DNA from: Chlorophyllum brunneum | Taxonomy: Eukaryota; Basidiomycota; Agaricomycetes; Agaricales; Agaricaceae | DNA length: 64,000 bases | Assembly: GCA_963576785.1 (NCBI GenBank) | Contig: OY756142.1 | Coordinates: forward strand, 1,178,001 to 1,242,000 | Reading direction: 5' to 3' | Part shown: piece by piece, positions 10,336 to 23,228 of the stretch | How positions within the stretch are numbered: the stretch's first letter is position 1 | Layout of the letters: each line of letters begins with the position of its first letter | Notes under the pieces: generated by a model | What the model was told of the DNA's origin: nothing | Database searches by the model: none | Seen by the model: only the letters and a program-made list of their open reading frames with translations | Made by a program: the position numbers and the translations under genes

Positions 10336-10732
10336 ATTGGGGGGGCAGGGGGCGGCGAGGGTCAGAAGAGGCCGTCTAGCAGCGATTTGGGAAAAGAGGG
10401 CTGTGTATACGATTTATAAGGAGCGAACAGAGCAAGGAGTATCTGGTTATTATTAGCATGATGGTTGCAATGGTGTAGGCGTACGCAAATGAATTCCGAA
10501 GTACTAGCCGAGGCGAGGACAGTGCGCAGCTGTCTGCCGCGTCTCTGACACTTGCCAGACGCAGAATAAATGCCCGAGGCGGTGAGGGGGGGGGGGGGGG
10601 GGGGAGAAAGAATGGTTGCCAGATATCGCTGGCAACTGTTACAGGTCAATCAGCGTGAATGATTCCATCAGTCCTGGAAAGGAATCCGCCGACCGCCCAT
10701 CCATCCGTCGGGCGTCTACTCCAACACCATCG
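10336..10732. promoter_or_regulatory. Bidirectional intergenic region (YP-repeat gene / CSN4)
   Basis: This 397-bp region separates two divergent starts. It holds a run of 19 G (10586-10604) and otherwise AT-balanced sequence. The frame upstream of the CSN4 ATG is open back to 10616, but family alignment places the start at 10733. I see no CACGTG box or further gene here. Confidence 0.5.
10586..10604 (+). repeat. G19 homopolymer
   Basis: Nineteen consecutive G about 130 bp upstream of the CSN4 ATG. Such tracts slip during replication and sequencing, so the exact length is uncertain. Confidence 0.9.
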
Positions 10733-12302
10733 ATGGAAAGTAAACTCGCGCAGTACTCTGCCCTCGCACAGAAAGACAAAGGTCTGGCTTTCATCTCTCT
10801 CATCCCAGAAGCCCTCGCACAGACAGATCCCAATGCCGTCTCAAGAGACATCCATGTCCTCGTAGACACTGTGATCAATCACGATAATATTGGCCTTGTG
10901 GTGGGCAGACAGGTGCTTTCGGACCTCGTCAAGGTTTTGGCTGATGGTGCCATCAACGACCACGACCTCAGAAAGCGCGTTGTCGAAGACACACTTGCAA
11001 CAGTTCAACCCCGTATCGTCAGTTATGAGGAGCAGGTAATTGCCTCAACGGCCCCCCGGAGGACGTATTTTAACACACTGCAGGTAAATGGCCTTAAATT
11101 CCAACTGGCCGATCTTTTTGAGCTTGAGGAAGACTGGAGTGAAGCTGCACGTGTGTTAATGAGCACATCCCTAGAATCAGGGCAGAGGTGTGTTTAAAGA
11201 CCTTTCAACACGGCCCAAGTTCATGATTATCCCAGGCCCATATCCGACGTAGATAAACTACGCGTCTATATCCGAATTGTTCGGCTTCTCCTCGAAGACG
11301 AAGAGTCAATCCAGGCCGAGACGTACTACAACCGAGCTGCCCTCCTCATTCATTCTACAACCGACCGCGAAATCATACTCCAATACAAACTGTGTCAGGC
11401 CCGTATCAGCGACTACAACCGTAAATTTCTGGAAGCGGCCAGCCGTTATCATGAACTTAGTTATGTCGGGGAGATTGATGAAGAAGAGCGCCGCCACATG
11501 CTGTACGTTGATACCTTCGCCTCAGTTTTAAAACTGTCGTTTAACTCATAACGTCTTCACAGTACTGCAGCAGTAACGTGTGCAGTATTGGCACCTGCAG
11601 GCCCTAACCGGTCCCGAATCCTTGCATCTCTCTACCGAGACGAGCGATCGGCTGATATCTCAACATACAATATTCTCTCCAAGATGTTTCTTGATCACAT
11701 CCTTCGACCCACTGAAATTAAAGAGTTCGAACAAACCCTCAAACCTCACCAACTCGCTAAAGTAGCCATCTCATCCAATGACCGACTAGCCTCCGCTGGA
11801 AACGACGACAGTTACAATGACGACAATGAACCGGCAACAAGTACAAGAACAGGTCCTTCAACTGTGCTGGATCGTGCCGTTATGGAGCACAATCTGCTGG
11901 CTAGTTCCAAAATCTATAATAATATCACGTTCCGAGGATTGGGTAACCTACTTGACCTCACCCCTGGAGCTGCAGAGACCATGGCTCGGAAGATGATTGA
12001 GCAGGGCCGTCTGAGGGGGATGATCGACCAGGTGGACAAACTGATCTGGTTCGAGAGTGACCGTGAAGAGGACGACGCGCAAGGTAAAGCAGGTGGGTTG
12101 GGTGAGGTGGAAGAGGCAGAAGATACAGGTGCCCCATTCACAAAACGCTGGGACGCTCAGATCAGACTGACAGCAGCCAATGTAAGCCAACTTGGCAGAC
12201 TTGGTTCCCCAGCTGCTCACTGCCCTGCACCCATAGGCCGAGTCCATCGTCCAGCATCTGATAGAGAAGGGCCTAGTTCGAATTACAGCATCAGCCACAT
12301 AA
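10733..12302 (+). CDS. CSN4: COP9 signalosome subunit 4
   Basis: CSN4 is a PCI-domain scaffold subunit of the COP9 signalosome, which removes Nedd8 from cullins in the nucleus. The spliced protein begins MESKLAQYSALAQKDK; upstream in-frame codons exist but the family starts here. An all-helical solenoid follows (VSYEEQ-VNGLKFQLADLFELEEDW...LETY-like repeats), then the PCI winged helix with DRAVMEHNLLASSKIYNNI, FRGLGNLL and GRLRGMIDQVDKLIWFE. The last exon (ESIVQHLIEKGLVRITASAT) forms the C-terminal helix. Introns lie at about 11036-11084, 11189-11235, 11509-11562 and 12181-12238. The PCI region has a small acidic, Gly-rich insertion (EEDDAQGKAGG) before the C-terminal helix. It converges with the CTK1-like kinase gene, with stops 120 bp apart. 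Confidence 0.93.
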
Positions 12303-12422
12303 AAGAACAAGTTCCATCTGGTCGTGTTTCTTATAACATTACATTGCAGAATCCATATCTTAATGATAAAATGCGTGCGATGAGTATAAAATATGAAAGA
12401 CACGGGGGTGAAATAAAATAGG

Positions 12423-15400
12423 TTATGCACTGCTCTCGTTTTTCTTCCGCTTCTTTGCCCTCTCGCGTTTAGTCTCAAGCTCGTGCCACTCACCCTCAAG
12501 GGTGGCCAGACTAGAAAAAAGTGTAAGATACGGAAAAGCATAAGGGATCTCTACGCACCCTATTGGTAGCGAAGCGTTGGGAGCTTCCTGGGTGAAATAG
12601 GGAGTTTCCATAGCCTGGGTAGCGCTGATACGCCGTATTGGGTCATACGCAAGGAGTTGCTCGGCTAAGTCTAGTGCCGCTGTGGACATCCACCTAAGAT
12701 TACGAAAATGAGATCCAAGTAAATAGCAAGGATGTGATAAGATATACTTCTGAAAAATATCCCGAAAGCGATTGGGTATCTCTTCTCGTGGTTTGGCGAG
12801 TTCGTACCAGGGTAAATCTACAAGAGCAGGCCATCGATGGGGGGTGGGTGTGCCAAGTATCCTGTGAATAACATCCAATTGGTGAATCTCGTCGTTGCCT
12901 TGGAAGACAGGCTTTTTAGTGAATAATTCCAGCATAATGCATCTGAGTATAGGTCGTCAGCTTGCTCAGCCTTCTCAAGAAAACACAATAAATATACTTA
13001 CCCAGCACTCCACATATCAACCTCGGGACCATATACAGTTGCGCCGAACAGGAGCTCTGGTGGACGGTACCATAGGGTGATGACACGATTGGTATAATCT
13101 GTGCGTCGTCGTTTCTGATAAAACCGAGCTAACCCGAAATCTCCAAGCTTGAGCTCGCCTCGGTTATTGATCAGGATGTTCGAGCCCTTGATATCACGAT
13201 GGATCACGCCCTTGTGATGGAGATACGCCAGACCTGCAAGCATTTGATGGCAAAGCGACTTCAAATGAGCAGCTGTAAATTCAAACTGAGTTTGTGATAA
13301 AATTCCCGTAAGGTCGTGATCCATATACTCAAACACCATATAGACGGAACCTGTGTTGTAATTGTCAACCTTTCTGGAAGGTATGGAGAATATGGGAGCA
13401 GAATCACCATTGGAGACAATCATCTCGTAGAGCCGGACGATGTTCTCGTGCCGCAGCAACTGCAATAGCTTAATTTCTCGCATGGCCGTAACGGGAAAAC
13501 CATCCTTCTCAGTTTCCATTCGTATGCGTTTAAGGGCCACGAGGAGATTCGAGACCGAGTTACGAGCTTTGTACACCTTTCCAAACGTGCCTTCTCCGAC
13601 TTGTGTAACGATATTATAGACAGCTTTACCTGACAGTGGGATCACATTCTTTGGCGCTTGGGAACGACGCTGATCTTCAAGAGTCGAGGCAGACGATGAT
13701 GGTGGCAGGGCGGAAGACAAAGGTGGAGGGGTGGATAATGAAGGTGGTGAGGGTGATATGTGTCGAGGTGCTGGTGAAGGCCGCGACGGGTTTCCAGTTG
13801 GCTCCACGATATTCTGTGGAGAGAGCTTCTGAGAGTGGTCACGAAGGCCAGAAGGTGCTGGAACAAGTGCATGACGAGTCGTTTCATCTTCATTCCAGGG
13901 TATATCATAAGCAGACTGAGGAGAATGGTTGATTGGAACGTGACCATTGAAGGTGAGTCCAGTATGGTCATAATTAGTAGGTTCGCGAACTGGCCATGAA
14001 GACGATTGGGGTTGGAGGTCCTGTTGCTCAGGTGGCGGCCATACGCCTTTCGCAATGGGAGGTGTTGGATGAGGAGAGGGTCTATACCTCTCGTGCTGTT
14101 GTAGTGGGGAAGGAGGAAGAGGGTCCGTGAGGGGCGGTTGCTCAGCATCGTCATCATCACCTGGGAAGAACTTGCGCAGGGACGAGCTTGAGGCGGGCTG
14201 AGGGCGTGATAAGGGCTTGAAACCGGGTAGAGTCCGATTAGGTCGCGATGATATATTGACTCGAGTAGGGGGAGGTTCAGAGGCCAAGTTTTCAGGGGAG
14301 GAATAAGCATTTTTAGGGGGGGGGATTACTGATGGAGGAGGCATAGGTTCATCATTGAAACGTGGATTAGCTGTTGAGGCCTCCGGTAACCAATCAGATT
14401 TAGACTATGGGAAGGGTCAGTACCAGCACATTAAACGGGCAGACAAAGTATATTCTAGTCACCCACCTTGTTACGTCTGTCGTGCGTATGATTTCCATTC
14501 GAATGCGAGGGGAATTGACGAGAATTTCCATGCTGTATATTCCGAGTTGCATTTTCAAGGGTCATCGGCAACACGGGATCCAAAGAAGGTAGACGATGGA
14601 CTGCCCGAGGCTTTGATTTTGGGCTACTACTCCGACTGCTATGGTCTGATGTCCTCGATGATAACGAAGATACGCTCTGACGACGGGACTGTTGAGGTTG
14701 GGACCCATGTCGTGCGCTTGGTGACCGGGGATGAATGTCTTGTTCTTGTCGTGGCACCCAAGTGGGCACATCTCTATCGCTTGGTGTTGGACTTTGTTGT
14801 TGTTGAGTTGGACTAGGTTCGCGACGACGGCGTTTGGGCACCGGAGAACGAGTTCGCGATCGAGAACGACCATAAGAAGATATACGAGAATGATAGGATT
14901 CCGCAGGGGAACGCGAGCGCGAACGTGAATGATATTGTTTATGTCGTTGCTGGTGCTGCTGCTGGTACTGTGGTTGTTGTGGTTGTTGTTGCTGTGTCCT
15001 GCCTGTTTTACGGTTCTGAGTATTAAAGTCTCGACGAGTCCAGCTGTTCGGATAATTTTGAGTGAATTAAGGCAATAAATAATGGGAGAGACACTTTACT
15101 TGTTTAAGCTGGACTCGTCATTTCTCCAGTCCCGCCGTTGCTTTGTGTTCATATTCCTTTTCCCCCCCTTTGAGTATTGCTGCTGTTTTAGCTGGGTGTT
15201 CCGTTGGTGATTACTCTGGTTTTGGTTCCTGTTCTGGGGGGTACCCTCATTGCGGTGGGAGGACTTCCAGGACGGGGCAGGCTCCCATGCTCGCTCTTCT
15301 ACAGACTGAGGATCTTCCGTCATCTTGTCTTCCCAGCCGTTATCCCGGCGCCGCACATCCCAACCAGAATCATTTTGATACCGGGTTTGTTGGGTGCTCT

Positions 15401-15995
15401 TGTCCCTTCTTTGCTCTCCGTGCCAACCTAGGTCTTCGTGATCATGTTTCTCACCATGTCGCAAATGTCTATCATCGTCGCGGCCATGGGATGACGAACT
15501 ACGAGTGTTAGGGGCCTGCCAGTCATCGTAGTATGAACTTCTGCTGTCGTATGCATCGCGGGATGCAGCAGTGCCCCATGAGGACGAGTCGTGGTACGAC
15601 GAAGGATGGTCATAGTGCTGGTGAGCCCACTCATCTCTCATACCAGAATACTGTGGGTCGCCCTGTGGGCGGGGTCCCCAGCTAGAATCTCGCCTCAATC
15701 CTGCTTCATAATCATCATCCCTTCGATAGACATCCTCCTCTCTGTACCTGGCCACATCGGAATACCATGGATCTTCATCGTGCAGACTACGAGAACGCGA
15801 GCCCGTATCCCTATATCCATCGTAGTAATCACGATTTGGAGCTGAAGGCGTTCTGCGGTCGTCTGACCGGTGAGAAGGACGGTGAGAACGTGAGTATGAA
15901 TCAGAGCCCCCATCCATACGAGACGTGCCGAATTGGTCGTCGTCTTGGGGTTTATTTCCCCGGGATCTTCGATTTTGCTTGTGTTGTGAGCGCAT
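12423..15995 (-). CDS. CTK1: Cyclin-dependent CTD kinase, CTK1/CDK12 type
   Basis: Predicted catalytic subunit of CTDK-I, which phosphorylates Ser2 of the RNA polymerase II C-terminal domain. About 1,096 residues. The long N terminus (~750 residues) is disordered: a Ser/Arg/Asp/Tyr-rich segment, a Gln-rich stretch and an RS-like [12 protein letters not shown] region, then a Pro-rich segment. The kinase domain shows the G-loop [20 protein letters not shown] lysine, [11 protein letters not shown] helix (PITAIRE equivalent), [18 protein letters not shown], the T-loop threonine in [17 protein letters not shown], and a C-terminal [19 protein letters not shown] tail. Exon 1 ends at 15100 and exon 2 is 15043-14467; the three N-terminal blocks join in phase, which is why I treat them as one protein. 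Two small introns (12694-12747, 12511-12558) have lengths divisible by three and no stops. Confidence 0.92.
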
Positions 15996-16754
15996 GAAGG
16001 ATGTATAGAGGCTAGGTGGTGATGGACGAAAGGACGAAAGCAGTTGTCGCTTCAGCTCGTGATGTTACGTGTTGTATAGGGAAAAAAAGTGCGAGGACTT
16101 ACCCTGGCAGATGTTCTATGGACTGTAGTCACTGTCTCAAAGGAAGTCACGCAAGATGCAGCGCTACAGGCGATACGCCAGCGCCGAAAGACATTCAGGT
16201 GGATTAGTGATTACTGAGACTGGTGTAGGGTCTCGAAGGGCACTTACAGACAACTTGAGTAACATTAAAATAGTCGATTATGCCGCGTCTGGAGCTTGAA
16301 GACCAACCTGGCAGGATAAGATAGCCTGCCGTGCTGTAGGGAGGGGAGCAGACGAAAAGCGCTCAGGGCACCCTGTGAGTCTCTGCCAAGTTGAAGAACC
16401 GCTCTGTGGTGCAGTGTTGACCCAACACAATGTTCCTACTGAACTCGCAATCAACTGTCCTCTATCTTCCTTTCGGATCCCTCGCCCGAGGCGAGTTCCA
16501 GGGAATATTTTCTTGTAAGGTGGACAATGAAGAAAATTGACGCCATACAGCTGTGAGTCACGAAATAAAGCGCCTAAGTAGTGAAGTAAACATAACCATT
16601 ATTTGCTCACTTATCCCACTATACAAACAATGAAAACGTGTTCCAAGTCGCAATCATACTCCCCTTAAAATCCTAATCTAGTATACACACATCTAAGTTA
16701 CGGGATAACTCGTAGTTGTATTAGAAAAGACCAGAGAATGAATACCAACGAGGC
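15996..16754. other. Intergenic region with possible 5'-leader introns of CTK1
   Basis: No convincing coding exon is seen in 759 bp. On the minus strand, GTAAGT sites at about 16100 and 16249 and an ACCTAG acceptor 16 nt before the kinase ATG suggest one or two leader introns for the kinase transcript. The left part adjoining 16754 would be 3' UTR of the bromodomain gene. This reading is inference only. Confidence 0.4.
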
Positions 16755-19218
16755 TCAAGGCCTCCCACGAACGAGACCTTCCGTCTGTCGGAACGCGTTG
16801 ATATACCCTTCACTTTCGTGCATCATCTAGTCATGGAAACCCTTATGAGGACAACGATAAAGGAACTGAGCAAGCACCCACATCTTCGGCCATATGGTAT
16901 ACATCTGACCCAGGGCGATTGTACATCATCGCGTTGGCGAACATAAGGAAAATGTCCCGCTGATATTCCAACGAATTAGCTATCAGGCCGTCTTTCACTC
17001 GACCCTTTATGGTTTTGAGATCCATAGGGCGCTTGACAATATCATGATAATCAGGTGCTTCAACCGTCCGAATAGGGTTGTGGAAAATATTGCCGTTGCG
17101 GTGTTGTGATATCTGTGAGTGCAACATACCAATGACGTTTTGAAACTTTTTCAAGGCAACCTGCTCTTCGGAACGATCCCCACGTCGTCGACTTCGGCCA
17201 GCTGCGGAAGGACCTGACCAAGAGTAATTCTGAGAAATATTAAGGCGGTCCAATAAAGAGGAACTAACCAGGGTCGTCGTCCTCGACTGGTTCGGACTCA
17301 TCTCGCTGCCGCTTGCGATCACGAGGAGATTCCACATTTTCAACTATTGAGGCCTTCCGTTTCCCTGGCGAATAATCTTAGCAAGTTGTTTTGTAGTCAG
17401 AGGAGGGAGAGGCATTTACGACGGCGAGGGCCAATTGGTTCTGCAGGCACTGGCGAAGAGGCATGATCCTCCTCTCGAGGTGTTTCTGCCCTCATTTCGT
17501 CTTGATCTGGATTTTCACCTTCTGTGGCGGCCGGAGATTGGACTTCAAGTTCTGATACTCGTCGTTGCCGGCGGGTTCTGCGAAAAACTGGCACTGTAGG
17601 TGCCGATGTCTTGTTGCGAGTGGAACCTAAGCCGCGATTGACCTCAAATCAAATCAGATTTGTTCTTAAAGCACGTACGACGGGTTGTTTGTACTGGCTC
17701 CTCATCAGATGTAGGTTCTTCCTCGGCCAGCTGCCTCGCCTCTTCCGTCACCTCTTGTTCTTCTCGTTCTTCCTGTTTCCGCTGCTCCTTTTCTTCTTGT
17801 TCCTCAGATGAAGCTCGAGATGAACTTGCTTCATGCTCGGGTGGTAGTGTTTCCTCAACTTCCATCTCTTCATTCTTTTCTAGGGTCTCTTTTGTCTCTT
17901 CTTCCTCTTCCTCTTCCTCGAGCTTGGGTTCTACTATTTTGTTGGTGGGCTCTGCGGAATCCTGTTCAACGCCAGTCTCTGGCTCGTCATCCTCGTGATC
18001 AGTTTCTTCCTCTTCGGGTTTGTTGGCAGTCGTGTCTTCCTCCTCTTCCTCCTCCTCCTCCTCTTCTTCTTCCTCTTCTTCCTGCCGGAGTTGTTCAGCC
18101 TCCTTGTCGCTCACTTGGACAAGGACATCCCGTCCCATCTCCGAGTCATCAGACTGTTCGGGTGCCGAGGAATCCGATGGTGTCCCGTCATGTCCCCTCC
18201 CCTCTTCCACTTCGACGTCCGTTATACCAGCCTCAACAGACGGTGCTGGCGTTTGGGCCCGTGTACCGCCCACAGTGGACTGAGATGACACTTCTCGTGG
18301 TTCTACAGTTTTACCAGTGACCACCTTGGCCGTGGACGCTTCTGATATATCCTTGAGAAAACCCAGTTTGTGAGTGGATTAGCAAGGTGACCGGGAACTC
18401 GTTCTTACGAGAGATGGAGAAGGCGTCTCTGTTACGCCGCTCAGGTCTGAACCACTAAATGCCCCGTCACCCCCGGATTCAACTGCCACAGCTGACTGGA
18501 CGCGTAGTTAATTTGACGGATGGATGGGATAAACACAACAGTGAGTACCTGTCCATCCATTGCCGCGCTTCCTTCACCTGGTGGAGCTTGACCTGTGAGG
18601 GTGGACTTGATCTGCGCATCCCACTTGCCAGCCTTGATATCTTCTATCTCCTTCAAGATGATCCTGTGTACATATCAGCTCGTGATTCAAGGTGGGACCT
18701 ACGAAGTCGTACTTGAATGCATTCTCCTCCGCAATAATCAATTCCCGTAGTTCATCAAAGCGCAATTTGTAGTGTCTTTCTGCCAAAGGGAGGTTGACAT
18801 CCGCTGTAATTGCCACATTTTAGCACCCTGAGAGGCCATTAAACAGGATGATCTGACCTTTAGGAACGTTGTTATCCTCGGTGCTGGATATGCCTTGAGA
18901 ACCCTCAAGACTAAACGGTGGACAAAAGACTTACAGCTCCAAGCCAGCTTCTTGCATCAAATGGTTGTACATGGCGTGACAAGACTACGGTAGATTGTGT
19001 GAGGATTTCGATCGAGATGAGAGAGACGTTGTGAGGACCTGTGCAGTAAAGAACGTCTTGGGACGTGCCACCAACGAGTGCTTTGAGAGGATTTTGGCTA
19101 TTGCAGGCCATGTAGAGGAGCTTAGACCCATTTCCCAGACACCCTGAGCGATGAGCAGCGACTCTATGTGGCTGAGCTGCGGTGCTTCGGCATTGCGTTT
19201 CGTCGGGCGTGTCGTCAT
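16755..19218 (-). CDS. BRD8/Bdc1-like bromodomain protein (putative NuA4 subunit)
   Basis: The N terminus (SHIESLLIAQGVWEMGLSS, ILSKHSLVARPKTFFT, then SCHAMYNHLMQEAGLEL) is the SANT-like region typical of BRD8 proteins, followed by LPLAERHYKLRFDELRELI and a basic-acidic coiled coil. Next comes a long low-complexity region with 15 consecutive Glu (coding 18036-18083 region) and further acidic blocks, then an RRTRRQRR basic patch. The C-terminal bromodomain has FHNPIRTVEAPDYHDIVKRP, the acetyl-lysine-binding asparagine in MMYNRPGSDVYHMAED, and ends MMHESEGYINAFRQTEG. BRD8 (animals) and Bdc1 (S. pombe) are NuA4 acetyltransferase subunits, so the same role is inferred. Start at 19218 (MTTRPTKRNAEAP); start and first introns were fitted by phase. 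It lies 4 kb from TRA1, another NuA4/SAGA subunit. Confidence 0.85.
18036..18083 (-). repeat. Glutamate-codon microsatellite
   Basis: A CTC/TTC-type trinucleotide tract on the plus strand encodes about 15 consecutive Glu in the bromodomain protein. Length is likely variable between strains. Confidence 0.85.
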
Positions 19219-19365
19219 ACTGGGACACAGGCAAGGTCCTGGGCTGCTGTCCGTGCGGCTCCCGGCCGGAGACTTCCAAGTATGGAGGTGGGGCCGATGG
19301 GCAGTTGCCATCAAAACCGGGTGTTCCGCAGTAGCGCCGGTGCGTTCCCTTCTTCCACCTTGACC

Positions 19366-20910
<1,545 letters not shown>

Positions 20911-21072
20911 ACGTTACCTTGAGTCTGTTACCCGCTGAACGCGCTACTCTGGCAATGGTTTCGAGATGATTTGTATAGTAGATACCTCTAGCTTCACTGC
21001 TTATGATAATGTGGACAAATCTGTTACGTAAGATCTGGATGTGCTGAGTAGATGTGATTCAAGGCTTTCTGC

Positions 21073-23133
21073 ATGTCTTTTCCATACAAGTCCCTCTTCA
21101 GTCTCAAACAAAGCCTTCCCTCATTTGCCCGCGCAGAACATAACAGAAATCTTGGCTTGTCCCAGCTACTCCACCAAACTCTCGACAGAGTCAACACTCT
21201 TGGCGATGATGATGGCTCATATGGTCATACAGGGTGGGACTTGTCTTTAAAATGCCCCGAACGGCATTGACCTATGCATCTAGGTGTGTAAATGCACTCA
21301 GCTGGGCACACAACGGCGAATTATTGTTGAGTGGTGGAGACGACACAACTGTGCGTCTCTGGAGAATGGATCCCGCAGACGCGGAACAGGAATATCCATT
21401 CGTCTGCCGCTCAGTTATCAGTACTGGCCATACAGGAAATATCTTCAATGCCCAACTACTCCCACACTCTACTCACCTGTGAGTGGATATCTCTCTCTCG
21501 CTCAGTCCCAATGATCACTCAGCGCTGACCGAATCCCAAAGTGTTACTGTTGCGGGGGACAAGCAGATTCGGATTTCAGACATCACCGTGGCATTGACCA
21601 GCGATGGCGTCGAGACCCAATACACCACGAGAGATTGCTTGAAGAGGACTTTGCGATGTCATGGTGATCGCGTTAAGAGGATCGTGACAGAAGATAGCCC
21701 AGCGTTGTTCTTAACAGTGTCAGAGGTATGTTCGACTCCCTGTGCTAAAAGGTTGTACGGGAAGCGCCTACGAGAACTTTTGAAGGATGGTACTGTGCGA
21801 CAGCATGACCTTCGGACGCCACACAACTGTCGACACAGCACATGTCCGATGCCTCTACTGAAACTTAGTCATGACCTCTCCACCGTGTCCCTGTCAACAC
21901 TTACACCATATCAATTCGTCGTCGCCGGAGAGTCACCCTACGTGTGTTTGTTGCTAGATGTGAGCCTTATCACACGACTAATTAGAAGGTACAGGGTTAT
22001 CTCTTCGACAGAAGAAACGTGGGTCGTAGAATAGAGGAGGAATGGGGGGTGCCGTCGTCCACAGACGAAGTCATCACCTGTGTCCGTAGGTTTGGTCGAC
22101 CCCCAAAGGAGAAAAAGAAGAAGAGATTCCCCAGAGACAATATCACTGGCTCACGGATGTCGAACTACAATGGACATGAAGTAAGATCCCCTGTCTTGTT
22201 GGTTGGCTTGAGGACTCAACATCGAGCGATAGGTCTTGCTTTGTGAGTGTATGCACTCGCCGGGGACAGCGACTGACAACAAACCTGCTGCAGCATACGG
22301 CGGAGACGCTGTATACCTCTTTTCAACATTTGATGAACCTGTAGACACTGAACCGTCCTCGACGTTTGCTAGTACTTCTGCTACACCTGATGCAAAACGC
22401 AGAAGCCAAAGCCAAAGCCCAGAAGAGGTGATCCGGCCAAACTTGAATGCATATTTGGATAGAGCGGATTCTGGAGAAGTTCAGGTGATAGCACCCGAAG
22501 TGGTCGCAGACGAAGACGAGGAGGATCAAAACGAAGAGTCAAAAGAGGATGAGATAGAAGACGAGGAAGCAGCCGAAATGGAGTCGAATTATCATCCTGG
22601 TGTACCAATAGTAATGCCCAGAAAGCGATACGTCGGTGCAAGAAACGTGGAAACGGTCAAAGACGGTAGGTTTCGTTCTGGACTTTAGTTCTCCTCGAAG
22701 GTTCACCATCGCTCTCGCCACGAAATAGTCAATTTCCTCGGTCCTAGCGACGAGCTGGTAGTATCGGGTTCTGATGATGGCAACTTCTTTGTCTGGAATA
22801 AATTCACTACGGATCTAGGTGGTATATATGAAGGAGACGGGAGGGTAGTCAACGTCGTCGAAGGACACCCCTTCTTACCACTATTGGCTGCTAGTGGAAT
22901 TGATACGACCGTCAAGGTAACCAGCTTTCTATCGCATTACTGTCAGAGTTTGCTGATGTCTACACCTTTAGCTTTTTGCTCCTTCGAGGGGGTCAAGTCT
23001 GTTCTCTCGCCTCGAAAACGCAGAAAAGATCATGGAAACAAACGCAAGGCCAGTACAAACATTTCACCTTCGCGCATTACTAGCAGAAGCAATGCTTCGT
23101 TCTGGTCCATCAACTGAGTGTATTCATCAATGA
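21073..23133 (+). CDS. DCAF6/DCAF8-type WD40 protein (putative CUL4-DDB1 substrate receptor)
   Basis: WD40 repeats begin after a short leader (LGLSQLLHQTLDRVNTLGDD): GHTGCVNALSWAHNGE with SGGDDTTVRLW, GHTGNIFNAQLLPHS, VTVAGDKQIRISD, HGDRVKRIVTEDSPALFLTVSEDGTVRQHDLR, YGYLFDRRNVGRR, SYGGDAVYLFS. An acidic Ser-rich insertion (EDEEDQNEESKEDEIEDEEA) separates these from the C-terminal repeats (FLGPSDELVVSGSDDGNFFVWNK and LAASGIDTTVKLFAP). The split propeller with a long insertion and the HDLR/DRR ends resemble DCAF6/DCAF8 proteins, receptors of the CRL4 ubiquitin ligase; assignment to one subfamily is not certain. Start 21073 is chosen because the first exon joins GHTG to CVNALSW by an intron at 21233-21290. 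It converges with TRA1, with stops 95 bp apart. Confidence 0.85.
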
Positions 23134-23228
23134 GTATTATCGTCCGGTACTGAACCTGAGTACTAATGCTTACTACGTTAGTGTACAGTATATATTTAGA
23201 AATTACAATTCGAGAGCAAGAGGCATAT

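Noticed and set aside
12948..15995. Separate RS-rich gene upstream of the CTK1 kinase
   Set aside because: The three N-terminal blocks splice in phase to the kinase exon, and CTK1/CDK12 kinases have RS-rich N termini.
17644..18324. Acidic low-complexity ORF as a stand-alone gene
   Set aside because: It joins in phase to upstream and downstream exons of the bromodomain protein.
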